Of a stretch of 64,000 nucleotides of DNA, positions 51,870 through 59,489 are shown piece by piece. Origin of the DNA: Pseudomonas sp. PICF141 (GTDB taxonomy: Bacteria > Pseudomonadota > Gammaproteobacteria > Pseudomonadales > Pseudomonadaceae); NCBI RefSeq assembly GCF_002286815.1, contig NZ_MUNM01000065.1, positions 1-64,000 of the forward strand, written 5' to 3'. The notes under the pieces were generated by a model that was given only the letters and a program-made list of their open reading frames with translations, had not been told where the DNA came from and ran no database searches. Numbering within the stretch: position 1 is the first letter of the stretch; every line of letters starts with the position of its first letter. The position numbers and the translations under genes are program-made.

Positions 51870-51893
51870 AAAAAACCGCCGAAGCGGTTTTTT
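51870..51893 (-). terminator. Bidirectional intrinsic terminator
   Basis: AAAAAACCGC-CGAA-GCGGTTTTTT is a perfect hairpin with T runs on both strands. It abuts the stop codon of the acidic small protein and marks the right border of the islet. Confidence 0.9.
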
Positions 51894-52159
51894 CATTCTG
51901 TCGTCCAGTCAAACTCGTCGTAATCATCATCCTCTTCATCCTCAAACACTTCATCATCAAGAACGTCTTCCTCAAGATCATCTTCTGCCTGCTTCGCCAG
52001 AAGAAACTCCTTGCGACTCTCAGTCACTGCTCGCCGCAGTTCCTCACCCTTCACCGGGCAGTTGAGCATTTGGGCGATGCGGTCGATTTTTTGTGCCACG
52101 GCATCCTCCAACGCATCGACTATGGGCCGATAGTGCGCGCTTTCGGGTGTCGATGCCAA
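51893..52159 (-). CDS. Small protein with acidic tail
   Basis: An 88-residue protein of unknown function. The first 60 residues are helical and polar (IVDALEDAVAQKIDRIAQML); the last 25 are almost all Asp and Glu, ending DEFDWTTE. The only in-frame start that gives full length is TTG at 52159, without a clear ribosome binding site; an internal ATG (MLNCPV) would give 60 residues. It lies 21 bases downstream of the 207-residue membrane protein gene and may be the last gene of the ECF operon. Confidence 0.55.
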   Translation of the reverse strand: MASTPESAHYRPIVDALEDAVAQKIDRIAQMLNCPVKGEELRRAVTESRKEFLLAKQAEDDLEEDVLDDEVFEDEEDDDYDEFDWTTE

Positions 52160-52180
52160 ATTTGCCGATCGCTGTTCACT

Positions 52181-52804
52181 TCATTTCTTCTGCAAATCCT
52201 TGAGTCGGGCCGTGAGGTTTTCCTTGGGGAAGCGCTTGTGCAATGTCGTCAGCAGCGCCTCGGCCGCTTCGCTTTGACCGGCTTCTTGCAGGCGTATCAC
52301 TTCACGTAATTGATCATCCAGTGACTTGGCCGGCGCGGCGGCGCGTTTGCTGAGTTTGGTTTCGTCAGCCATTTCGCTGTTGATCGATTCGCGCTGCAGC
52401 GGTGCAGAAAACTCCGCCATGGGCGCAGCCGGTGCCGGGGCGGACATTGCTCCGGCCGGTGCAGCAGGTTCATGCACTTCAGCCGCTTCCTGTTTGGAGA
52501 GCGGTGCGGAGGCTTTGGGCGCAGGTGCGAAGTCATAACTCGGCAGTTGTTCCGACGGGCGCTGCACCAACGCCAGCATCAGCGCAACGCCGACGAGGCT
52601 GGCGAACGCAACCTGCCAACGGGGTTGTTGGCAAGCGCGGAGCCAGCGCTGCCACAGGTTCGGCTTCGGCGCGGGGGCTTCGCGTTGGGCTGTTGCGAGG
52701 ATGAAGGCGTCGAGATGCGCCGGTGGTTCGCCGCTGCTGTGATCGCGAAAATGCTTGAGCACTTCATCGTCCGGCGATGGCGGTGTTTGTCGGGCGTCAG
52801 TCAT
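52181..52804 (-). CDS. Anti-sigma-factor-like membrane protein
   Basis: A 207-residue protein with one membrane segment at about residues 63-80 (WQVAFASLVGVALMLALV). The N-terminal 60 residues are cytoplasmic and polar; the periplasmic part is Ala/Pro-rich and ends with a short helical region resembling a TPR-like unit (EAGQSEAAEALLTTLHKRFP). It overlaps the ECF sigma factor stop by four bases (ATGA). Position and topology suggest the anti-sigma factor, though the sequence lacks the typical zinc-binding HxxxCxxC motif, so this is inference. Confidence 0.65.
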   Translation of the reverse strand: MTDARQTPPSPDDEVLKHFRDHSSGEPPAHLDAFILATAQREAPAPKPNLWQRWLRACQQPRWQVAFASLVGVALMLALVQRPSEQLPSYDFAPAPKASAPLSKQEAAEVHEPAAPAGAMSAPAPAAPMAEFSAPLQRESINSEMADETKLSKRAAAPAKSLDDQLREVIRLQEAGQSEAAEALLTTLHKRFPKENLTARLKDLQKK

Positions 52805-53382
52805 GTCAGTACCTCCTCGGCCAGCAGCCGACGCAGTTTTTGCTGGGCGTAGCGCAAGCGGCTTTTTACGGTTTCCAGCGGGGTTTCGGTGAGGGTGGCG
52901 ATCTGCGGCAGGTCAAGATCGCCGTGGGCGCGCAGCAGGAACACTTCGCGCTGGTCGGCGGGCAGGGTTTGCAGGGCGGCTTCGAGGCGTTGACCGTCGC
53001 GGCTCAGGCTTAGCAGTTGTTCGGGGTCGGCTGCGTCATCAATCATGGCGTGAGCTTGTTCGTCATAGCTGTCGTGCAACGGGTTGTGAATGCCGTGCTT
53101 GCGCCAGTGATCGATCAGTCGGTTGCGGGCAATCTGGTAGAGCCAGGTACGAAAATTCGCTCGGCCTTGTGGCTGACTGGTGCTGCGGATCAGGCTCAGC
53201 CAGGTTTCCTGATACACCTCTTCGGCCAGTTCGGGCTTGCCGCTGAGGCCGAGGAGGAATCGATAAAGACCCTGGCGATGGCGGGCGTACAAAACTTCGA
53301 ACGCCGGCCCGTCGCCCGAGCGGTAGCGCGCCAGCAGCGATTCATCGCTGCCGGCGGCGGAGCTGATTGCAGGATCGGACAT
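52801..53382 (-). CDS. ECF RNA polymerase sigma factor
   Basis: A group IV sigma factor of 193 residues. Region 2 (about 25-95) includes FEVLYARHRQGLYRFLLG and the -10 recognition part FRTWLYQIARNRLIDHWR. Region 4 (about 130-185) has LPADQREVFLLRAHGDLDLP and the HTH TETPLETVKSRLRYAQQKLR. The ATG at 53382 is chosen; a GTG at 53403 that overlaps the upstream stop is an alternative adding seven residues. It is encoded between the VWA lipoprotein and the putative anti-sigma factor. Confidence 0.85.
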   Translation of the reverse strand: MSDPAISSAAGSDESLLARYRSGDGPAFEVLYARHRQGLYRFLLGLSGKPELAEEVYQETWLSLIRSTSQPQGRANFRTWLYQIARNRLIDHWRKHGIHNPLHDSYDEQAHAMIDDAADPEQLLSLSRDGQRLEAALQTLPADQREVFLLRAHGDLDLPQIATLTETPLETVKSRLRYAQQKLRRLLAEEVLT

Positions 53383-53399
53383 GTCAGTGCTGGCCTCTC

Positions 53400-55133
53400 T
53401 CACTCGATCCGGTTGTCGTTGGATGGTTGATTCGAGGCCATCGAGGCTCGCAGGCTCTGCGCCAATTCCACCAATTGCACGAACTCCGCGCGCAGGCCGA
53501 ATTGATCGTCACCCCGGGCACCACGGGCCAGGGCTTCGGTGTCCTTCAGGCTGAAATCGCCGGTGTAGCGCCCGTCCTTGAGCTGCTGGGAAAAGGCCGC
53601 GACGGCGGCGGCAAAGCGCAGATCGTCGCTGGCGACGGAGAGTTTGCCGGCCTCACCTTTCAGGATTGGCCGCTCGATCAAGCGACTGTTCCCCCCTTCC
53701 GGCAACTGATAACGCACTCGCAGCATCGCCAATTCTCCGGTTTTTGCGGAAACATCGGCCCCAGGATTGCCATAGCGCAATGGCTCCAGCCAGCCCTTCT
53801 CGCCCTTGGGGACAATTTCATACAGCGCGGTCACCGTATGTCCTGCACCAATTTCTCCGGCGTCGACTTTGTCGTTGCTGAAATCCTCACGCTTCAAGGC
53901 GCGATTCTCATAACCCAGCAGCCGATATTCGCTGACCTGCGCCGGGTTGAACTCCACCTGCAGCTTCACGTTTTTCGCCACCACCGCCAGGGTCGAGCCG
54001 AGCTGATCGACCAGCACTTTGCGCGCCTCGCGCAGGTTGTCGATGTAGGCGTAGTTGCCGTCGCCTGCGTCGGCCAGTTGTTCCATCAGGTGCTCATTGT
54101 AGTTATCCACACCAAAACCCAGGGTGGTCAGAGACACGCCAGTCTTACGTTTATCCACAGCCATTTGCTTGAGGCTGTCGAAGTCGCTGATGCCGACGTT
54201 GAAGTCACCGTCGGTGGCCAGCAGGATGCGGTTGATGCCTTTGGGGATGAAGGCCTGTTGCGCCATTTGATACGCCAGTTCGATGCCCGACGCGCCGGCG
54301 GTCGAGCCGCCTGCGGTCAATTGATCGATGGCAGTACGAATTTTCGCTTTATCCCGTCCGGATGTCGGCTCCAGCACCACGCGAGATTCTCCGGCATACA
54401 CCACCAGCGAAACCCGGTCCTGCTCGCGCAGTTGATCGATCAGCAATTTCAGGGTGCTTTTGACCAGCGGCAAGCCTTCGCGACGGTCCATGGAGCCGGA
54501 CACATCCACCAGAAACACCAGGTTCGCCGGGGCGAGTTCCGCCACTGCGCGATCGGATGCCTTGATGCCGATGCGCAATAAGCGGGTATGCGGGTTCCAC
54601 GGCGACGGCGCCAGCTCGGTGGTCACGCCGAACGGCGAGCCATCGGTGGGCAAGGCGTAGTTGTAGGGGAAATAATTGACCATTTCTTCCAGCCGCACCG
54701 CCCCTTCGGGAGGCAAGCGCCCCTGATTGAGCAAGCGCCGGACATTGGCGTAAGCGCCGGTGTCGACATCGGCACTGAAGGTCGACACCGGTGCTTCGGT
54801 CACGCTGTGAATCGGGTTATCGGCCAACGCCTGATATTGCTCCCGCTGCTCGTCCCGATAGCCCTGTGGATAAGTCTCACCGGCCGGCACAGGCGCGAAC
54901 GCGACCGACGATGCCGGTCGTGCGCTGCGCTTGGCCAGCGCGGTGTCCGCCATGACCTCGCTACGCACCAACGCTTCGGTTTTCAGCGGACCTTGAGCCG
55001 AAGGCGCAACCGTTGCCGGGCTGTTCGTCTCAGCGTCTGGCGTGGATGAAGCGCCGCAACCGGCAACGGCCAGCAACAATCCGGCGGCGAAACCCTGGGC
55101 GGCCGGGCGGAGGTAATGCAGAGGGAGGGACAT
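53400..55133 (-). CDS. VWA-domain lipoprotein, YfbK type
   Basis: A 577-residue outer- or inner-membrane lipoprotein (lipobox LAVAGC, Cys near residue 26). A conserved N-terminal domain (VNYFPYNYALPTDGSPFGV) precedes a von Willebrand type A domain with an intact metal site DVSGSMD, and a C-terminal domain of the DUF3520 type. E. coli YfbK has the same layout. The ATG at 55133 follows GAGG; a longer frame is open. It is the first gene of the sigma factor operon, so its product may be part of the signal sensed by or controlled by the ECF factor. Confidence 0.8.
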   Translation of the reverse strand: MSLPLHYLRPAAQGFAAGLLLAVAGCGASSTPDAETNSPATVAPSAQGPLKTEALVRSEVMADTALAKRSARPASSVAFAPVPAGETYPQGYRDEQREQYQALADNPIHSVTEAPVSTFSADVDTGAYANVRRLLNQGRLPPEGAVRLEEMVNYFPYNYALPTDGSPFGVTTELAPSPWNPHTRLLRIGIKASDRAVAELAPANLVFLVDVSGSMDRREGLPLVKSTLKLLIDQLREQDRVSLVVYAGESRVVLEPTSGRDKAKIRTAIDQLTAGGSTAGASGIELAYQMAQQAFIPKGINRILLATDGDFNVGISDFDSLKQMAVDKRKTGVSLTTLGFGVDNYNEHLMEQLADAGDGNYAYIDNLREARKVLVDQLGSTLAVVAKNVKLQVEFNPAQVSEYRLLGYENRALKREDFSNDKVDAGEIGAGHTVTALYEIVPKGEKGWLEPLRYGNPGADVSAKTGELAMLRVRYQLPEGGNSRLIERPILKGEAGKLSVASDDLRFAAAVAAFSQQLKDGRYTGDFSLKDTEALARGARGDDQFGLRAEFVQLVELAQSLRASMASNQPSNDNRIE

Positions 55134-55218
55134 GGGGCTGACCTCAGGAGGAAATTGACTCATTCATCCTCTGAGACGGACAGCCCGTCAGGTTCGGGTT
55201 AATCGCCGGAAAAAATTT

Positions 55219-55779
55219 TCAGCGGTGATAACGCCGCACCACGCTGCTGTTTTTCAGCACATGGCCTTTGATTTGTTCCATCAGCTGCGCGCGGGTCAGG
55301 CCGGCAGGCAAGGCGTCTGGCGCCAGGTCCAGGGCGTAGAGCTGAATGAGGTAGTGATGGGAGCCGTCGCCAACGGGCGGGCAAGGGCCGATGTAACCGG
55401 TAGTGCCATTGCTGTTGCTGCCACTTACGCCTTCAAGGGCGGATTTGGCCCCCACACCGGCCGGGATCTGACGTGTCGTGGCCTTGATGCCGTAGTGAAT
55501 CCAGTGATCGACGCCCAAGCCTTTCTGGCCATCCGGGTCGTGCATGACGATGGCATAGCTGAGGGTGCCCGCAGGGCCGGCATTCCAGCTCAAGGCCGGT
55601 GACTGGTTTTTACCGCCACATCCGTTGGCATCACTGGCCGCCACCGACGTGAATAGACGATTGTCCGAAACACCGGGAATGCTGAGGGTGAAACGTTCCT
55701 GAGCCTGCGCCGGAAACTGCACACAAAGGGCGACTGCAACGGCCGCCAGCCAAGGGTTCAAAAAGGTCAATCGGGTCAT
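55219..55779 (-). CDS. YbhB/YbcL-family PEBP-like protein
   Basis: A secreted protein of 186 residues of the phosphatidylethanolamine-binding/Raf kinase inhibitor-like family. A signal peptide ends near AQA-QER at residue 27. The family motifs are NQSPALSWNAGPAGTLSYAI, then MHDPDGQ and HWIHYGI. GPCPPVGDGSHHYLIQLYAL is the conserved second block. Ligand and function are unknown; bacterial members have been little studied. It lies upstream of the VWA gene by 85 bases, possibly co-transcribed. Confidence 0.85.
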   Translation of the reverse strand: MTRLTFLNPWLAAVAVALCVQFPAQAQERFTLSIPGVSDNRLFTSVAASDANGCGGKNQSPALSWNAGPAGTLSYAIVMHDPDGQKGLGVDHWIHYGIKATTRQIPAGVGAKSALEGVSGSNSNGTTGYIGPCPPVGDGSHHYLIQLYALDLAPDALPAGLTRAQLMEQIKGHVLKNSSVVRRYHR

Positions 55780-55916
55780 TCCGGAGCACCTGTGCGGGTG
55801 AGGCCGTGGTCGGCTGGCAAACTATAGCCGGACCGTTCATGCGCTGGCAGCAGAATTGGCTGAACCTGGGAATAAGCGCCAAACTCCTAAGTGAAACACT
55901 TGCCAGGAGATCGATC

Positions 55917-57446
55917 ATGGCCCTGCATCGCGTTGCCCGTTTCGCCGATGTGCCCCAAGACCGTGGCCTTGAAGTCCGGATCGAGGACACGAAAATCGTC
56001 TTGCTGCGGGCCGGCGATCAATTGCGCGCCTATCAAGGCGAATGTCCCCACGCCGGGGCACCGCTGGCCGAGGGTGCGCTGTGTCACGGGCGGCTGATCT
56101 GCCCATGGCACAAGGCAGCCTATCGGCTCGAAGACGGCGCGTTGTGCGAGCCGCCGTCTCTGGACAGTCTGCGGCGTTACCCGCTTGAAGTGCGCGACGA
56201 TGAGGTCTGGGTCGATGACCAGCCGATGCCCACCGCCAGCACCCCACCGGCGGACGATAAGCGGACGTTTGTGATCATCGGGGCCGGCGCTGCAGGTACA
56301 GCCTGTGCGGCGGCACTGCGGGAGAAAGGTTTCGGCGGCCGGGTGGTGTTGATCGACCGTGAGCCCGAGGCCGGGTATGACCGCACGGTATTGAGCAAAT
56401 TCGTGATTGCCGGCGAGATGCCGCCCGACGAAGTGCCGCCCCTGCGCGATGAAAGTTTTTATCGCGAACAACGCATTGAACAGATAAACAGCGATGTGAT
56501 GGGACTGGATGCAGCGAACCGGAGTCTGCGCCTGGCCGATGGTCAATCGTTGAGCTATGACGCCGCCGTGATCGCCACCGGCGGCGCCCCCAATCATCTT
56601 TCACTGCCTGGCGCTGATCTGCCGCAGGTATTTGTATTGCGTTCCAAAACGCAGGCGCAGCGGATTCTTTCAGCCGCCAAACCGGGTCAACGAGCAGTGA
56701 TTGTCGGCGACAGTTTCATTGCTCTGGAGTCTGCCTCATCCCTGCGTGGATACGGCCTGGACGTCACCGTCCTGGCCCGCCATGCCATCCCTTTCGAGGC
56801 GCAGTTCGGCGATGCCGTCGGCAAAGCGATTCGTGCCCGGCACGAGGCCAATGGCGTGCGATTCCATACCGATGGCGAGGCTGCGCAGATCGAAGGCACA
56901 GGCAAAGTCGAAGCGGTGCTGCTGGACAACGGGCAGCGTTTGCCGGCGGACCTGGTGTTGGTCGGCATTGGCGTCACTCCGGCAACGGCCCCGTTCGCCG
57001 ATCTGCCAAAAGAAAAAGACCAGTCATTGAAGGTCGATGGTGGAATGCGCGTGACCGACGGCCTCTGGGCTATCGGCGACATTGCAACCTTCCCGCTCAA
57101 CGGCCAGCCCCAACGGATCGAGCACTGGCGCCTGGCCCAGCAACAGGCGCGAATTGCGGCGGCGAATATGCTCGGCGGCGATGAGCGCTACCTCGATGTA
57201 CCGTATTTCTGGACCTGGCACTTCGGCAAAAACTACGACTACCTCGGACATGCCGAGGCGTGGGACGAGGTTGAGTTCAAGGGCGACCCTGACCATCCGC
57301 CGTTTATTGGTCTGTTCGGCAAGAACGGCGTGGTGGCGGCGGCCGTGGCCTGCGACCAGGAGAGGGCGATGGCAATGCTTGCCGAACGGATGAAACAACC
57401 GCTGTCGGTGGATGAGGCCTGGCGCCTGATCAGGGACGTTGGCTGA
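55917..57446 (+). CDS. Rieske-FAD oxidoreductase, AIF-like
   Basis: A 509-residue flavoprotein. The N-terminal Rieske [2Fe-2S] domain (about 1-100) has both ligand pairs, CPHAGAPL and CPWHKAAY. A pyridine-nucleotide-disulfide reductase-type FAD/NAD(P)H module follows, with GAGAAGTACAAALREKGF as the first Rossmann loop and AIGDIATFPL as the second FAD motif. The C-terminal part is of the reductase dimerisation type. The layout is that of AIFM3-like or ferredoxin-reductase-like proteins. Electron partner unknown. The ATG at 55917 follows CCAGGAGA. Confidence 0.85.
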   Translation: MALHRVARFADVPQDRGLEVRIEDTKIVLLRAGDQLRAYQGECPHAGAPLAEGALCHGRLICPWHKAAYRLEDGALCEPPSLDSLRRYPLEVRDDEVWVDDQPMPTASTPPADDKRTFVIIGAGAAGTACAAALREKGFGGRVVLIDREPEAGYDRTVLSKFVIAGEMPPDEVPPLRDESFYREQRIEQINSDVMGLDAANRSLRLADGQSLSYDAAVIATGGAPNHLSLPGADLPQVFVLRSKTQAQRILSAAKPGQRAVIVGDSFIALESASSLRGYGLDVTVLARHAIPFEAQFGDAVGKAIRARHEANGVRFHTDGEAAQIEGTGKVEAVLLDNGQRLPADLVLVGIGVTPATAPFADLPKEKDQSLKVDGGMRVTDGLWAIGDIATFPLNGQPQRIEHWRLAQQQARIAAANMLGGDERYLDVPYFWTWHFGKNYDYLGHAEAWDEVEFKGDPDHPPFIGLFGKNGVVAAAVACDQERAMAMLAERMKQPLSVDEAWRLIRDVG

Positions 57447-57468
57447 CCGACATCTTCCACATCCCCCC

Positions 57469-57558
57469 GTAGGAGCTGCCGCAGGCTGCGATCTTTTGAT
57501 CTTTGGTATATTCAAAACCGCTGAGAATCAAAAGATCGCAGCCTTCGGCAGCTCCTAC
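57469..57558. repeat. REP-like palindrome, family B
   Basis: GTAGGAGCTGCCGCAGGCTG CGATC at the left and GATCGCAGCCTTCGGCAGCT CCTAC at the right enclose about 40 bases, between the convergent Rieske oxidoreductase and pgaD genes. Confidence 0.95.
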
Positions 57559-57609
57559 ATAGAGCCGGCCATGCAATGTAGTGAATGACACAACAGGAAC
57601 ATAGCAAGC

Positions 57610-58161
57610 TCAGACGTGGCTCAGCGGCTCGCGGTTGTCGTCATCCTCGGCTGGCAGGCAGATCACCAGCGCAGGCTCCAGCGGCGCCAGGGGCGGTGAC
57701 AGCCGGGCCGGGTCAACCGGGATGAAGTGCGTAACGACGTGGCTGACATCGCCATCCTGATCGTTATGAATGGTCATCGAGCCTGGCGTGCGCAGTTTGG
57801 CCAATCGGTCGCCGGTCAGCTTGAAGCTTTTGCTGAGCCCCTGATCATCCACCACCGGCGCCGGCAAACGGCGCTGGGCAAAGCGCTTGCTTTTGCGCTG
57901 TTGATAACGCGCCCAGGTGATCAGTATCATCGCGTTCAACAACGCCACCCACAGGTAAATCTGCAACGTGCCGAGGGCGTCGAACAATGATGCATCGATG
58001 CGCGGGCCGGCACGGGTATCGATCAACGGCCACAAACCCTGCACCAGTAAATACAACAGCCCAATCCAGGCAAGCACGGTGAGAAAAACATCGATCATGA
58101 CCAGAAAGGGTCGCTGCCGGGTTCTGATGATTTCATTGGATGACTTCCTCTTCATCGTCAT
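57610..58161 (-). CDS. pgaD: PNAG biosynthesis protein PgaD
   Basis: The small partner of the PgaC synthase, 183 residues. Two membrane segments (about 22-45 and 65-85) follow the family start IIRTRQRPFLVMIDVFLT. In E. coli c-di-GMP binds the PgaC-PgaD interface and activates synthesis. The C-terminal 95 residues are a longer soluble extension than in E. coli PgaD. It overlaps pgaC; the start could be 58161 or 58155, neither with a clear ribosome binding site. Confidence 0.8.
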   Translation of the reverse strand: MTMKRKSSNEIIRTRQRPFLVMIDVFLTVLAWIGLLYLLVQGLWPLIDTRAGPRIDASLFDALGTLQIYLWVALLNAMILITWARYQQRKSKRFAQRRLPAPVVDDQGLSKSFKLTGDRLAKLRTPGSMTIHNDQDGDVSHVVTHFIPVDPARLSPPLAPLEPALVICLPAEDDDNREPLSHV

Positions 58162-59488
58162 TCAGCGGCTTGATGCCCCGGTCGGGGCTGACCCAACGCG
58201 CGCGCTTCTGATGTTGGCCGAACAGTACTTTGGGGAAACTGACCAGAGTGGTCAGCAGGCTGATCAACCAGAACACCAGCGGGTACCAGACCACCCAGAA
58301 CATGGTCCTGCCGAGGCCTTTTTCATAACGGCGGTCGATCAGGAGGCTGACGGCGAATTGCATCAGGCAGACCACTGCCAGCAGCAGCCCGGTAAACGCC
58401 GGTGGCATCAGGTGATCGACGGCAATGGCGGGCGGCATCTCGATGAATTTGCCGACACCCCAGAAAATCACCGACAGCAGGAACGTGAACGCCCAACCGG
58501 TGGACAGGCAGTATTCGAACAGCAGCGGCCAAAGGTAACGATGGCGGTATTGCCAGATGCCACGGATGTTTTTGAACAGCACCTCGGCGCCGCCCTGGGC
58601 CCAGCGCAGACGCTGTTTCCACAGGCCACCGAGGGTTTCCGGCATGAGGATCCAGCACAACGCGCGGGGCTCGTAGAAGATGCTCCAGTGATCCAGTTGC
58701 AGCTTCCAGCTGATGTCGATGTCTTCGGTGATCATGTCCGGGCTCCAATAGCCGACCCGGTTCAGCGCCGTGCGACGGAAGGCGACGATCACCCCGGAGA
58801 CGGTAAAGATCCGCCCGAACACCCGTTGGGTACGCTTGATCAGGCCGATGATCGACGAAAACTCGCCGACCTGCACGCGGCCGATCAAGGTCGAACGGGT
58901 GCGGATGCGCGGGTTGCCGGTGACGGCACCGAGTCGCGCATTGTCGAGCATCGGCGCCACCAGATACGCCGCAGTGTTCGGCGCCAGCAGCGCGTCACCG
59001 TCGATGCACACCAGATACTCGCTGCGCGCTGCAATGGCGCCCATGCGCAGGGCCACAGCCTTGCCCTGATTCTCCGCCAGGTGCAGCACCCGCAGGCGCG
59101 GATCCTGCACCGCCAGTGCATCGAGCACCGCGGCGGTGTTGTCTTTGGAGCCGTCGTTGATCGCGATCACTTCGATATTCGGGTAATGCTGGGCCAGCGC
59201 CGCATGGATGGTATCGGCCGCGTTATCACCTTCGTTGTAGCAAGGGATCAGGATCGAGATCAGCGGTTCGCCGGCCAGCACTGGCGGCAACGTAGTGTCC
59301 TGCCACGGCCAGTGCCGCTCCCAATGCAGCCAGAAATACAGGCCGCCGGCGATCCACAACCCCGACATGAACAGCGGATAGAAGAACACGAAGTCCATCA
59401 GGAATTGCCCGGTGAGCAGAAAGATCAGCCCCAGGGGAACCCCGAGGACAATCGCCAGAACCAGCAGGGCTAGAAGTCTGTCCAGCAT
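58133..59488 (-). CDS. pgaC: Poly-N-acetylglucosamine synthase PgaC
   Basis: The processive GT2 glycosyltransferase that polymerises UDP-GlcNAc into beta-1,6-GlcNAc polymer and moves it across the inner membrane. The 451-residue protein has N-terminal membrane spans, the catalytic domain with ILIPCYNEGDN, the DGD metal motif (VCIDGDALL), the catalytic EDIDISWKLQ and the QRLRWAQGG (QxxRW) acceptor motif, then C-terminal spans. It starts one base after the pgaB stop. Confidence 0.95.
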   Translation of the reverse strand: MLDRLLALLVLAIVLGVPLGLIFLLTGQFLMDFVFFYPLFMSGLWIAGGLYFWLHWERHWPWQDTTLPPVLAGEPLISILIPCYNEGDNAADTIHAALAQHYPNIEVIAINDGSKDNTAAVLDALAVQDPRLRVLHLAENQGKAVALRMGAIAARSEYLVCIDGDALLAPNTAAYLVAPMLDNARLGAVTGNPRIRTRSTLIGRVQVGEFSSIIGLIKRTQRVFGRIFTVSGVIVAFRRTALNRVGYWSPDMITEDIDISWKLQLDHWSIFYEPRALCWILMPETLGGLWKQRLRWAQGGAEVLFKNIRGIWQYRHRYLWPLLFEYCLSTGWAFTFLLSVIFWGVGKFIEMPPAIAVDHLMPPAFTGLLLAVVCLMQFAVSLLIDRRYEKGLGRTMFWVVWYPLVFWLISLLTTLVSFPKVLFGQHQKRARWVSPDRGIKPLNDDEEEVIQ

Positions 59489-59489
59489 A

